A DNA stretch of 64,000 nucleotides from Lonsdalea populi (GTDB taxonomy: Bacteria; Pseudomonadota; Gammaproteobacteria; Enterobacterales; Enterobacteriaceae). The stretch is taken from positions 3,795,708 to 3,859,707 of the forward strand of contig NZ_CP065534.1 of assembly GCF_015999465.1 (NCBI RefSeq). The letters run 5' to 3'. Positions 30,359-42,616 of this stretch are shown here, piece after piece. The translations under genes were made by a program, and so were the position numbers. The notes under the pieces are model-generated. The model had not been told where the DNA came from. It searched no databases and saw only the letters and a list, made by a program, of their open reading frames with translations. Every line of letters starts with the position of its first letter. Within the stretch, counting starts at the first letter, position 1.

Positions 30359-31117
30359 TTGTTTATGATGTTTGCTGAAACGATACAACACTGGCTGACG
30401 CAGTGGCTGCTGGCGCCGCAATACCTGACATGGCTGTGGCAAGGTTTCCTGATGACCCTCGGCCTGTCCGCCGCCACAGTGGTTCTGGCCTCGCTATTCG
30501 GCATGCTGCTGGCCGCCGCGCGGGACAGTCGTGTCCTTGTTCTGCGCTGGCTGGCTGTCGCCTATAGCGCCCTGTTCCGCAACACGCCGCTGCTGGTCCA
30601 GCTATTTTTCTGGTACTTCGGGACCGGTCAGCTGTTTCCGTCGTGGGTGATGCAGTGGCTGAATGCCTCGCATGAACTTTCTGCGTTGGGATTCGCACTG
30701 CCGTGGCCTTCCTTTGAATTTCTCGCCGGACTGCTGGGCTTGACGCTCTATTCCAGCGCCTTCATCGCCGAAGAGCTGCGCGCGGGGATGGCCGGCGTCG
30801 CGACAGGGCAGAAGTATGCCGCGCAGGCGCTCGGCCTGTCCGGCTGGCAGGCTATGCGTTACGTATTGTTGCCTCAGGCGCTGCGCATCGCCTTTCCGCC
30901 GCTGCTGGGGCAGTACATGAACGTCATCAAGAACTCGTCGTTGGCGATGGCGATCGGCGTGGCGGAGCTGTCTTACGCATCACGTCAGGTGGAGACCGAA
31001 ACGCTGCGTACCTTTCAGGCCTTTGGCGTCGCCACGGTGTTTTATATCGGCGCCATTGCTGTGCTTGAAGGATGGGGCATGTGGCGTCAACAGAGAAAGT
31101 CGACGGAGGCGCGCTGA
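30359..31117 (+). CDS. Amino-acid ABC transporter permease (HisM/GlnP type)
   Basis: 252 residues from TTG, the start best spaced (six bases) from GGAGGA; ATG at 30365 is the alternative. Membrane segments near residues 25-50, 60-85, 105-130 and 180-240. ATPase-contact loop GQKYAAQALGLSGWQAMRYVLLPQALR-type at about 152. Overlaps no gene; the second permease starts two bases after its stop. Confidence 0.85.
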   Translation: MFMMFAETIQHWLTQWLLAPQYLTWLWQGFLMTLGLSAATVVLASLFGMLLAAARDSRVLVLRWLAVAYSALFRNTPLLVQLFFWYFGTGQLFPSWVMQWLNASHELSALGFALPWPSFEFLAGLLGLTLYSSAFIAEELRAGMAGVATGQKYAAQALGLSGWQAMRYVLLPQALRIAFPPLLGQYMNVIKNSSLAMAIGVAELSYASRQVETETLRTFQAFGVATVFYIGAIAVLEGWGMWRQQRKSTEAR

Positions 31118-31118
31118 A

Positions 31119-31838
31119 ATGGATTTTACGATCATCCGCGATAACTTCACCTATCTGATGTGGGGGACGTTTCCCGATGGGTCGTTGGGTGGCGCGGCGC
31201 TGACGTTGGCGATTAGCCTGATAGCGGGCGTCGCCTCGGCCGTGCTGGGCACGCTGTTTGGCATCGCACTCGCCATGTCCCGAGGCTGGCTGGCCGCCCT
31301 GTTGGCGATGGTGCTGGGATTTTTCCGCGCCATTCCCGTCATCATGCTGATTTTCTGGTCCTATTTCTTGTTGCCGGTGGTATTCGGCGTGGATATCCCT
31401 GAGATCACCACCGTCGTTTGCGCGCTGGCGCTGATCGCCTCAGCTTACCTCGCCCACGGGGTTAAAGCCGGGATTGTGGCGATAGGCCGCGGTCAGTGGC
31501 AGGCGGGGTTGTCGCTCGGCTTCAACCGCTGGCAGACGCTGGGCTATATCGTCTTGCCGCAGGCGCTGCGCATGATGGTGCCTTCATTCATCAACCAGTG
31601 GATTTCCCTGATCAAAGATACGTCGCTGGCATATATCGTGGGCGTCGGCGAGCTGACGTTTCTGGCGACGCAGGTCAACAACCGCAGTATGGTGTATCCG
31701 CTGGAGGTCTTCCTGTTCGTGGCGTTGGTTTATTTCGTCATGTGTCTGGCGCTGGATGTGCTGGCGACCGGCATCAGCCGCCGCTATGGCCGCCGCCGGA
31801 GCCACCAGAAAGTCGCCCGAGGCAAGGCGGCGGCTTGA
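31119..31838 (+). CDS. Amino-acid ABC transporter permease (second subunit)
   Basis: 239 residues from the ATG just after the first permease stop; a longer frame lies inside it. HisMQ-like with five hydrophobic segments and the contact loop SLGFNRWQTLGYIVLPQALR at about 137. The C-terminal tail is very basic. No ATP-binding gene follows; the next gene is on the other strand. Confidence 0.87.
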   Translation: MDFTIIRDNFTYLMWGTFPDGSLGGAALTLAISLIAGVASAVLGTLFGIALAMSRGWLAALLAMVLGFFRAIPVIMLIFWSYFLLPVVFGVDIPEITTVVCALALIASAYLAHGVKAGIVAIGRGQWQAGLSLGFNRWQTLGYIVLPQALRMMVPSFINQWISLIKDTSLAYIVGVGELTFLATQVNNRSMVYPLEVFLFVALVYFVMCLALDVLATGISRRYGRRRSHQKVARGKAAA

Positions 31839-31842
31839 CGGC

Positions 31843-32517
31843 TCAGCGCTCTGACGTCAACGCAGACCAGCCGCGCTCGCGCCAGAGCGCGGGCAGTTGG
31901 CGCATATCGTCGAACCGGGTGACCAGCGGGTGATGAATGGGCCTGTTAAGCGTATCGGCGCAGTAGTAAAACACCGGGATCCCGGCGGAGATGCCCGCCT
32001 GTACGCCAGCCTCTGAGTCCTCCACCAAAATACAGCGTTCAATCGCCACCTTCATCTGGTCAGCGGCGTAGTAGAGGATCGCCGGATCCGGTTTCCAGGT
32101 CTGAATGTCGTAGCCGCTGTAAATATGGTCGTTGAAAAAGGGCAAAAGCGCCGTCTTCCCCAGCGTGCGCTGCATTTTACTCACCGGCCCGTTAGAGACG
32201 ACCGCCGTCGGCACCTGCAGTTTTTCCAGCAGTTCGCGTACACCCGGGATGGGTTGCAGGGCCGCCTCAAACAAACGGGCGATCTCGTCGCGATACGCCT
32301 GCTCCAGCACGGCCGTCTCTTGCGTCAAATGATAACGTTCGCAGGTGCGGATAATGATGTCGTGAAGCCTGACGCCTTTAAACTCGGCGATAAATTGTTC
32401 TAATGCCAGAGACACGTTGTAGGTGGCGAACACATTGACGTAGGCCTGACAGCACAGAACTTCGGTATCGACCAGCGTTCCGTCGCAGTCAAACAAAACG
32501 CACTCAATCTGGGACAT
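31843..32517 (-). CDS. yieH: HAD-superfamily phosphatase YieH
   Basis: 224 residues from the ATG giving MSQIECVLFDCDGTLVD; an upstream in-frame Met would add eight residues. HAD motif I DCDGTLVD, motif II VVSNGP, Lys in WKPDPAI, motif IV LVEDSEAG. E. coli YieH is 221 residues and acts on 6-phosphogluconate and similar sugars. It faces adeP, as in E. coli, and ends just four bases from the permease gene. Confidence 0.92.
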   Translation of the reverse strand: MSQIECVLFDCDGTLVDTEVLCCQAYVNVFATYNVSLALEQFIAEFKGVRLHDIIIRTCERYHLTQETAVLEQAYRDEIARLFEAALQPIPGVRELLEKLQVPTAVVSNGPVSKMQRTLGKTALLPFFNDHIYSGYDIQTWKPDPAILYYAADQMKVAIERCILVEDSEAGVQAGISAGIPVFYYCADTLNRPIHHPLVTRFDDMRQLPALWRERGWSALTSER

Positions 32518-32779
32518 GGCCTGCCTTAACCGGAGAGACAAAAGATACCTCTACTTTACTGCACAATGGCGCGGCTGCAATGGCATGGAGCCGAAGGCAA
32601 AGGCCGGATTAGCCGGCCAATGCGCCGTGTTCTTACCTTCATCCTTCGGCCGCTTTCCGCACATTCATAGGATGTACTTATGGTAGATAAAAAAGCAGGG
32701 CGGCAGCGTCAACCGCTGAGAATTTTGGTATAGGATACCTGACGGATAATCTTTCCCTTTCTTCAGGCTATTATGACTC

Positions 32780-34117
32780 ATGGATAAATCTCAAACTGGC
32801 TCCGCGTCTGAGCGTGGGCTGCTGCAACGCGTGTTCAAATTACGTCAGCACGGCACCACGGCGCGTACTGAAACGATCGCGGGCTTCACGACTTTCCTGA
32901 CGATGGTCTACATCGTTTTTGTTAACCCGCAAATCCTCGGCGTGGCCGGTATGGATACGCAGGCCGTCTTTGTCACCACCTGTCTGATCGCCGCCTTCGG
33001 CAGTATTCTGATGGGCTTGCTGGCGAACTTGCCGGTGGCGTTGGCGCCTGCGATGGGTCTTAACGCGTTTTTCGCTTTTGCCGTGGTCGGCGCGATGGGC
33101 CTGTCCTGGCAGGTGGCGATGGGGGCTATTTTCTGGGGCTCAATCGGTTTCCTGCTCCTGTCCGTGTTCCAGATCCGCTACTGGATGATCGCCCATATCC
33201 CGCAGTGTCTGCGTCTGGGGATCGCCAGCGGTATTGGTCTGTTTATCGCGATGATGGGGCTGAAAAACGCCGGGATTATCGTGCCGAATGCGGACACGCT
33301 GGTTGCGGTGGGTAAACTGACGTCGCACAGCGTGTTGCTGGGCGTGCTCGGCTTTTTCATCATCGTGGTGCTCGCCTCACGCAACATTCATGCTGCGGTG
33401 CTGATCTCTATCGTTATTACGACGACCATCGGGCTGCTGCTGGGGGATGTGAAATACACCGGCGTCTTCTCGCTGCCGCCGAGCGTCACCAATATCGTTG
33501 GCCAGGTTGATCTGGCGGGGGCGTTAAACCTCGGACTCTCCGGCGTTATTTTCTCTTTCATGCTGGTTAACCTGTTCGACTCCTCCGGTACGCTGATCGG
33601 CGTGACCGAAAAAGCCGGACTGACGGATGAAAAGGGCAAGTTTCCAGGGATGAAGCGCGCCCTCTATGTGGACAGCATCAGCTCCGTCGCGGGCGCCTTT
33701 ATCGGCACATCCTCCGTCACGGCTTATATTGAAAGCTCTTCCGGCGTATCGGTCGGCGGCCGTACCGGCCTGACGGCCGTGGTGGTGGGCGTGTTGTTCC
33801 TGCTGGTGATGTTTTTGTCGCCGCTGGCGGGAATGGTGCCGGCTTACGCGGCGGCGGGCGCGCTGATCTATGTGGGCGTTCTGATGACATCCAGCCTTTC
33901 TCGCGTGAAATGGGAAGATCTGACGGAAGCCGTGCCGGCGTTTATCACTGCCGTCATGATGCCGTTCAGCTTCTCCATCACGGAAGGGATCGCCCTCGGG
34001 TTTATCTCCTACTGCGTGATGAAGGCCGCGACGGGACGCTGGCGTGAAATCAGCCCGTGTGTGGTGGTGGTCGCCTTGCTGTTCCTGCTGAAAATCGTCT
34101 TCGTCGACGCACATTGA
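32780..34117 (+). CDS. adeP: Adenine permease AdeP (YieG)
   Basis: 445 residues, equal in length to E. coli AdeP. NCS2/AzgA-type purine transporter with 12-14 membrane segments; ETIAGFTTFLTMVYIVFVNP near the N-terminus and NLFDSSGTLIGVTEKAG at about residue 265 are hallmark segments. Nearly every motif matches the E. coli protein. A 262-bp divergent spacer (32518-32779) separates it from yieH; it holds a GGCCGG/CCGGCC hairpin at 32602-32618 but no operator I recognise. Confidence 0.95.
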   Translation: MDKSQTGSASERGLLQRVFKLRQHGTTARTETIAGFTTFLTMVYIVFVNPQILGVAGMDTQAVFVTTCLIAAFGSILMGLLANLPVALAPAMGLNAFFAFAVVGAMGLSWQVAMGAIFWGSIGFLLLSVFQIRYWMIAHIPQCLRLGIASGIGLFIAMMGLKNAGIIVPNADTLVAVGKLTSHSVLLGVLGFFIIVVLASRNIHAAVLISIVITTTIGLLLGDVKYTGVFSLPPSVTNIVGQVDLAGALNLGLSGVIFSFMLVNLFDSSGTLIGVTEKAGLTDEKGKFPGMKRALYVDSISSVAGAFIGTSSVTAYIESSSGVSVGGRTGLTAVVVGVLFLLVMFLSPLAGMVPAYAAAGALIYVGVLMTSSLSRVKWEDLTEAVPAFITAVMMPFSFSITEGIALGFISYCVMKAATGRWREISPCVVVVALLFLLKIVFVDAH

Positions 34118-34206
34118 GGTTTCGCCCGGCTAAGACGGCGTGGGGCTAAGCTATTGATACGGCGTGTCAGGGACGATGACGGTAAGCTGTCTATTTCCTG
34201 ATGACG

Positions 34207-34246
34207 ATAAAAAATAACGACGCGGCGATAGCCGCGTTTATTTTTT
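34207..34246. terminator. Bidirectional terminator between adeP and yieE
   Basis: CGCGGC/GCCGCG with a GATA tetraloop is flanked by AAAAAATAA on the left and TTTATTTTTT on the right, giving a T tract in both directions. It overlaps the last codons of the convergent yieE. Confidence 0.88.
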
Positions 34247-34957
34247 CTCCGCCGGGTGGCTGGTCAATTTCATAAATCGCGCCGACTGGCGCTGTTGCTG
34301 AATAATCTCCGACGTTTTGCTAAGCCCTTCCTCCACCGCGTAGTTCCACAGGACCAGACGGTTCAACAAAGGCGTCCGTGCGCAGGCCCAGGCCAGATAA
34401 TCATCGATGTCGCTCATCGCCTCCACCTCCGGCAAATGCGCCGCGCGCAGTCTCCCGGACGCCGGATGAAGCTTCAGCGACTCGCTGCCTCCCGGATTGA
34501 ATTCCGGTATTTTGAGCACGGACTGGCGGATGGCGGCGAGCTGAGAGGCGGCTTCAAGCGGATCGATCTGAGCGTCTACCCATGCTTTCTCCGCCTGCGT
34601 CTGCCATACCGACTGCGGCTGACGAGGCGTCCGCACGTGGACGATCTCCATACTCATCCCCACACTGCCCGACTCGCTCAATAGCAGCCCGATGGTATTC
34701 CCCGCGTAGCCCAGACTGAAACTGGGCAGGTTGATATCGCTAAAGCAGGGGCGGCCGTTGGGCGCGGTCATCAAAGGGGGCAGCATCGGATAGCCAAACA
34801 GATAAAACATGAGCTCTGCCAATAGCGCCCGGCTTTTCAGATAGCGTTCGCGCCGCTTCATTGAAAAACTCTGCGTTGAAGCGATCAGGTCGTCAGACAG
34901 GCGTTGCAGACTGGGCAAAACTTCCTTGCTGGTCCACCTGACGAAATGGCAGGTCAT
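34238..34957 (-). CDS. yieE: YieE-like phosphopantetheinyl transferase homologue, metal site altered
   Basis: 239 residues. Same family and same neighbourhood (yieH, adeP) as E. coli YieE, a predicted phosphopantetheinyl transferase. Conserved segments are SRALLAELMFYLFG, NLPSFSLGYAGN, LRAAHLPEVEA and the late QSVLKI helix. In the family's Mg-binding DxE motif E. coli YieE has GLDMEL; here it reads GMSMEI, with Ser102 in place of Asp and Glu104 kept. The WxxKEA motif of active enzymes is not recognisable. It may be inactive or have another role. No yieF lies between it and adeP. Confidence 0.8.
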   Translation of the reverse strand: MTCHFVRWTSKEVLPSLQRLSDDLIASTQSFSMKRRERYLKSRALLAELMFYLFGYPMLPPLMTAPNGRPCFSDINLPSFSLGYAGNTIGLLLSESGSVGMSMEIVHVRTPRQPQSVWQTQAEKAWVDAQIDPLEAASQLAAIRQSVLKIPEFNPGGSESLKLHPASGRLRAAHLPEVEAMSDIDDYLAWACARTPLLNRLVLWNYAVEEGLSKTSEIIQQQRQSARFMKLTSHPAEKK

Positions 34958-35109
34958 AATTCACTCCATGATAATGACGCAAATCGTGGCGTCCGAGGTT
35001 AGCAGAGACGATATAAACGCTGTGATGCGATATATTACAGACAAAAATATTAACTAAATGCAAATTAACGGATTATTATTTGATAATTGGTACTTAATCT
35101 GCTTTCGTC

Positions 35110-35144
35110 AAAAACCTCTCCTTACTTCAATGAAGCAAGGAGAG
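35110..35144 (-). terminator. Intrinsic terminator of the aegA operon
   Basis: Read on the minus strand, CTCTCCTT and AAGGAGAG plus an inner CTTC/GAAG form a 12-bp stem with one mismatch, followed by GTTTTTG. It lies about 100 bp after the ferredoxin-like gene. Confidence 0.8.
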
Positions 35145-35240
35145 CCATCGTCAACGGAAGCGCCTGAGAGACAAGAGCGCGGCCTGATGGAATGACGGAC
35201 ATTTTATCTGCTTTCGTAGCGCCGAAACCCGCCAGAAATG

Positions 35241-38221
<2,981 letters not shown>

Positions 38222-39358
38222 TTATTCGGTGCGGTTTCTGACGCGCAGATGGATATGCCTGCGCTGTTGCGTTTTCATTGTGCTCAGCAGCATGGCCAGT
38301 GCATCCAGCTTGTCGATAATCTGGGTGCCCAAATAGAAATAGCCATAAATTTTATTCTCTATCGCGATGTCATTTCCGGCGTGCTGGCCGAGCAGCGTCG
38401 ACCGCAGTTCCTCCATCACGTCCTGTTCGAATTCTTTATGATGAAATTTTTTTATGGCATCCGGATCGGTAATATCGTCGCGAATAAACGCTTGTAAAAG
38501 TTTGAAGCGGTAGTCGATCGCGTAATTAATTTTCTTCGACAGTGAAGAAGCGCAAATAATATGGTGACTGACAGGACAGTCCCAGAAGGCTTTTTCTATC
38601 AAATTTAAATAAGAGATGATATCGAGAATAGTTTCCTGCAGTAACTCATAGGTTTTTTTATCTATTCTGGTTTCTTTCTGGGCAGGCGCGGAGAGTTTTA
38701 ATATATTGGCAATGGTTTTTTTGTTAATACTGTTAAGATTTTTTAATTCGGGCCGGTTGAATAGATTACGAGATAAATTGGCGCAGTAAAGCTGATGCAG
38801 ATTGGATATGAGTTTATACAGTTCTATATTCCAGTGAATACAGGCTTTGTGCGGAAAAATACTGGAAAAAATGACGGCGATGACGCAGCCGATAAAGACG
38901 TCGGAAATACGCCATAGCGCGATATCCAGATTCCCGCCCGACACGCTGACGGTCACGGAAAGGGTAATACCAATCAGTATCCCGGCATAAGGCATTTTAC
39001 TTAATGTCAGATAGCCGCAGGTAAATATACCGAGGGCGATGATCACTATCATGCCTGAAAAGGAGTACTTACCGGCATAAAACGAGAGAATACCGAAGAT
39101 GATGCCAATCAGGGTTCCGGTCGAGCGCTGGATGGCTCGGGGATAGACGCTACCTTTATAGGACATCGGGCCCACTATGACGACCATAGTGATCAGGATC
39201 CAAGAGACGTCTTTGACCAAATCCAGTTTTGCCAATAAAAGTAGAGCGAAAATAAAAGAAATCGTTAAGCGCAGCGCATGTGAGATACGATAATATTTAT
39301 ATTGTAAATTCTCTACTTTCATGGTCTTTTCTTTTAAAAGCATCCGCCAAATCACCAT
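38222..39358 (-). CDS. FUSC/aromatic-acid-exporter-type membrane protein
   Basis: 378 residues from the first ATG, which has AGAGG before it; ATGs at 39343 and 39322 are alternatives. The N-terminal 170 residues hold five or six hydrophobic segments with the FUSC-type pattern VYPRAIQRSTGTLIG; the C-terminal 200 residues are soluble and helical. Related proteins export aromatic acids or resist inhibitors. The gene is clearly AT-richer than its neighbours, suggesting horizontal origin. Confidence 0.75.
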   Translation of the reverse strand: MVIWRMLLKEKTMKVENLQYKYYRISHALRLTISFIFALLLLAKLDLVKDVSWILITMVVIVGPMSYKGSVYPRAIQRSTGTLIGIIFGILSFYAGKYSFSGMIVIIALGIFTCGYLTLSKMPYAGILIGITLSVTVSVSGGNLDIALWRISDVFIGCVIAVIFSSIFPHKACIHWNIELYKLISNLHQLYCANLSRNLFNRPELKNLNSINKKTIANILKLSAPAQKETRIDKKTYELLQETILDIISYLNLIEKAFWDCPVSHHIICASSLSKKINYAIDYRFKLLQAFIRDDITDPDAIKKFHHKEFEQDVMEELRSTLLGQHAGNDIAIENKIYGYFYLGTQIIDKLDALAMLLSTMKTQQRRHIHLRVRNRTE

Positions 39359-39795
39359 TAACCTCTGTATGAGAGTTAATTACCGATCGCGAACACTCCT
39401 ATTTTCCACTGGTAAGAAATAATGTCATCCAACAACTGACGCAGAGGATAGCATCTTTTTTAACTAAAGTTAACAATAGCCCTGTTCGCAAATATCAAGC
39501 ATGTTCTTATAAGAAGATAATTTCCTCCAGTAGAAGTAATAAATTGTAAATTGATGTTTACAGCGCATGGCAATACGAAATTTATCATATTTATGGTGAA
39601 TGAAATTCTTTTTCATGGAAGGAAGTGTAAGTGACTTTAATAGGTGGCGCTGTAAATAAAAAAAACAGTGATTACTTTTAAGAAAAATGATCCTGGGGTG
39701 AAAATATTATTAATACATCAGGTTGAGATGATTTCTCTCCGCGGATCATTCAGCGTAGCGGGTAAAAAGAGAAAGGTTATTTAATAATTTCACGA
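39359..39795. other. 437-bp AT-rich spacer
   Basis: Between two minus-strand membrane-protein genes. AT-rich and without a plausible gene; it presumably carries the promoter of the FUSC-type gene. No repeat or known operator was recognised. Confidence 0.4.
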
Positions 39796-40719
39796 CTAAA
39801 CAACTGAGCGCCGAATAACCATTTTCCTCTGACGCCGTTCGCACCAGACGGTAAAGATGCCGGCGCAGGCGATGATCGCCGCGCCGGCGATGGTCGAGCC
39901 TCCCGGCACGCTATCCAGGAAGAGATAACCGATCAGCATTGACCACACCAGCGTGGTGTAGTCGAAGGGAGCCAGCAGCGAGGCGTCGGCGTAGCGCAGG
40001 CTAAGGGTAATCAGTATCTGCGCCATACCGCCGAAAAAACCGCAGCCAATCAGCAGGAGGAGCTGCGGAAGCGTCGGCATTAGCCAGCCGAAATACAGCG
40101 TTCCCAGACCGATGAACATGGTCATCAGCGAGAAGTAGAAGACAATGGCGCCGGGCTTTTCCACTCCGTTGAGGAAGCGAATTTGTATCGACGACGCGGC
40201 GGTGCAGAGCGCGGCCAGCAGCGCGAAAACGACGCCGATGATCGATCCGTTTGCGACGCCGGAGGTTGAGGAAAAGACAGACCCGCTGGCGCCCGGATAC
40301 GCCGACAGCATCACAAGAATGCCTGAGAAACCGACAACGACGGCCAGCCAACGATAAAAGCGGACGATTTCTTTCAACAATATCGCCGCCATGATGACGG
40401 TAAGTAACGGCGCGGCGTAGCTGATGGCGGTCACGTCCGCCAACGAAATATAGACCAGCGCAAGATAGTTAAAATACATGCCGCCCGTGCCGGAAAAACC
40501 ACGGATGAGATGGCCGAACAGATTGCGGGTTTTGATTAAATCCAGAATATCGCCTTGAAACTTGAGCCAGATAAGCAGGGGAAATAGCGCCACGAACGAA
40601 CGGAAAAAAATGACTTCGCCGGTAGGGATCGCGCCATTTAATCCTTTGACGCATGCCAGCATTAATGTCGCGCACAGCGCCGACATTATTTTCAGGAGTA
40701 CGCCCATTCTGGAATTCAT
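39796..40719 (-). CDS. EamA/DMT-family transporter
   Basis: 307 residues with ten hydrophobic segments in two five-helix repeats. GTGGMYFNYLALVYISLADVT at about residue 78 and the second-repeat equivalent near 225 (GGMAQILITLSLRYADASL) fit the drug/metabolite exporter family. The substrate is not predictable. The 340-bp divergent spacer to the next gene (40720-41059) shows no other gene. Confidence 0.85.
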   Translation of the reverse strand: MNSRMGVLLKIMSALCATLMLACVKGLNGAIPTGEVIFFRSFVALFPLLIWLKFQGDILDLIKTRNLFGHLIRGFSGTGGMYFNYLALVYISLADVTAISYAAPLLTVIMAAILLKEIVRFYRWLAVVVGFSGILVMLSAYPGASGSVFSSTSGVANGSIIGVVFALLAALCTAASSIQIRFLNGVEKPGAIVFYFSLMTMFIGLGTLYFGWLMPTLPQLLLLIGCGFFGGMAQILITLSLRYADASLLAPFDYTTLVWSMLIGYLFLDSVPGGSTIAGAAIIACAGIFTVWCERRQRKMVIRRSVV

Positions 40720-41059
40720 TGTCTATTTTCACTCTCTGGCTGCAATATCGGCATTCGCTTTCCTGATGCGGGAAATCTTCCTTACCATAGAGTGACTGTC
40801 TTCGCGTCCGTTAAGATAATTTCGTTCTGTCTGGATAGTTTTTCCTTATATTTTCTTCCCGTCATACAAATTGCATATCACCACACACGCTTTCCGTCTT
40901 ATACATCGGCTTTCATCGCTTCTATAGTCAGACTGCTGGAAGAGTCACGCAAAGTTTTAGCGGTTATCTCTTTATTTTTAGTAAGTTATTTCATACCGCT
41001 TCTGCCGTGCCTGCGTCAGAAGAACACTGAATCTTAATTAAAATAGCGGGGAATTCGTG

Positions 41060-41902
41060 ATGAAATTGAAATTGCTTTCGGGTGCCGTCTTGGCCATGCC
41101 ACTGCTGGCGGCGTTGTCACCCGCCGCCCATGCGGATTTAATTGCGGACATCCACGCTCGCGGCCAGTTAAACTGTGCGGTCTATTCCGACGTGCCGCCG
41201 TTTTCTTCTCCCGATCCCAAAACGCGTCAGCTGGCGGGGATGGATGTCGATCTTTGTCATGCGCTGGCGAAGGAGGTGGGGGTCAAGGCCAATCTGATGC
41301 CGACTTCGATTGAGGCGCGTATCGCCGTCATCGCCACCGGTCGGGCTGATGTGCTGGTCGCCAACCTGGCGTATACCAAAACGCGCGGCAACCAAATCCA
41401 GTTCAGCGACCCGTACTATGTGGCGAAAGAGATGTTGGTGGTGAAGAAGCCGAACGAAAACAAAACGCGGGCGGACTTTAAAGATAAACGTATCAGCGCG
41501 ACCAAAGGCACCACCTCCGAGCAGTCCATCCATCTGGCGGGCGCGAAAGCCGTCACGTTCCAGGATACGGCCTCCGCCTTCCTGGCGCTGGAGCAGAACA
41601 AGGTAGTGGGCTTCGTCACCAACACCATGACCGCCATCAAAATGATCTCTCAGGCGAGAAAAGACGGTATCGAGCTGGGTATGATTAAAGAGCCGATGGC
41701 GCTGGAGCCGATTGGCGTCGGGATGAAAAAAGACGAGCCCGCGCTGCTGGCGGAAGTCAATCGCAGCCTGAGGGCGATGGACGACGCCGGCGCTATCGAT
41801 GCTATCTGGAATACCTGGATTGGGCCGAACACCGAGTACAAGATGGTGCGCGAAGAAAAAGTGCAGCCGCTTTCAAGTCTGAAATTCGAACCGCTGGAAT
41901 AA
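41060..41902 (+). CDS. ABC transporter binding protein next to pxpBC
   Basis: 280 residues from the ATG; a GTG one codon earlier is possible. Signal peptide of about 25 residues (AHA). Family 3 binding protein with CAVYSDVPPFS, MDVDLCHALAKEVG and DVLVANLAYTKTRGNQIQFS. GGGGAA lies upstream. It is four bases before pxpB, so its ligand is plausibly 5-oxoproline or a relative. Matching permeases and ATPase may be those at 48.8-51 kb. Confidence 0.87.
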   Translation: MKLKLLSGAVLAMPLLAALSPAAHADLIADIHARGQLNCAVYSDVPPFSSPDPKTRQLAGMDVDLCHALAKEVGVKANLMPTSIEARIAVIATGRADVLVANLAYTKTRGNQIQFSDPYYVAKEMLVVKKPNENKTRADFKDKRISATKGTTSEQSIHLAGAKAVTFQDTASAFLALEQNKVVGFVTNTMTAIKMISQARKDGIELGMIKEPMALEPIGVGMKKDEPALLAEVNRSLRAMDDAGAIDAIWNTWIGPNTEYKMVREEKVQPLSSLKFEPLE

Positions 41903-41905
41903 CTC

Positions 41906-42616
41906 ATGACCATGCTGTCGCGCGACGTGCCGGAGCGCGTCTCCTTGACGCTCGTCAGTCAGGGTGAGCAGGTAAAAGTGTCTACGATTGGCGGTCGGGC
42001 CTATTTGGTCGATGCGCCGGGCGAGTTCGATCTTCCGGCGCAAAGGCGCATCTGGGCGCTGGCTGCGTTACTGCGGCAACGTGACGATATCGAATCGCTG
42101 ATCCCCGGCGTGACCAACCTACTGGTGCTGTTCAAGCACATCCCGCCGGAGCCGTCCGCCGTCGTCCATCTGCTGCAGGACGGTTGGGAGCGTGCGCGGG
42201 CCGCTACCTCGCAGGGTAAACGGATCGATATTCCCGTCTGTTATGGCGGCGAGCACGCGACGGATCTGGGTGCCGTGTGCGAGTTCACCGGGCTGACGGC
42301 AAAAGAGGTCATCCGCCGTCACTATCAGGGCGAGTATACGGTTTTCGCGCTCGGCAGCGCACCGGGATTCGGCTATTTGCACGGTCTGGACCCGGCGCTG
42401 GCGACGCCACGCAAAAAAGTGCCGTCGCTGAATATGTTGAAAGGCACCGTGAGCATCGGCGGCGCGCAGACGGGGGTATCGGCGTTAACCGGACCGAACG
42501 GCTGGAACGCGATCGGCTTCGCCGATATGCCGCTGTTCGACCCTTGGGCGGAAACGCCTGCGGTCATGGCGCCCGGAGACATCATCCGTTTTCTGCCTGA
42601 GAGGATTGAACTGTGA
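41906..42616 (+). CDS. pxpB: 5-oxoprolinase subunit B
   Basis: 236 residues. KipI/allophanate hydrolase subunit 1 family: FALGSAPGFGYLHGLDP at about residue 149 and LKGTVSIGGAQTGV at about 181 are the hallmark loops. With PxpA and PxpC it hydrolyses 5-oxoproline to glutamate using ATP. The stop overlaps the GTG start of pxpC (GTGA). Confidence 0.92.
   Translation: MTMLSRDVPERVSLTLVSQGEQVKVSTIGGRAYLVDAPGEFDLPAQRRIWALAALLRQRDDIESLIPGVTNLLVLFKHIPPEPSAVVHLLQDGWERARAATSQGKRIDIPVCYGGEHATDLGAVCEFTGLTAKEVIRRHYQGEYTVFALGSAPGFGYLHGLDPALATPRKKVPSLNMLKGTVSIGGAQTGVSALTGPNGWNAIGFADMPLFDPWAETPAVMAPGDIIRFLPERIEL

Noticed and set aside
40792..41037. 81-codon plus-strand frame before the binding-protein gene
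   Set aside because: Hydrophobic but without ribosome-binding site; overlaps the likely divergent promoter region.
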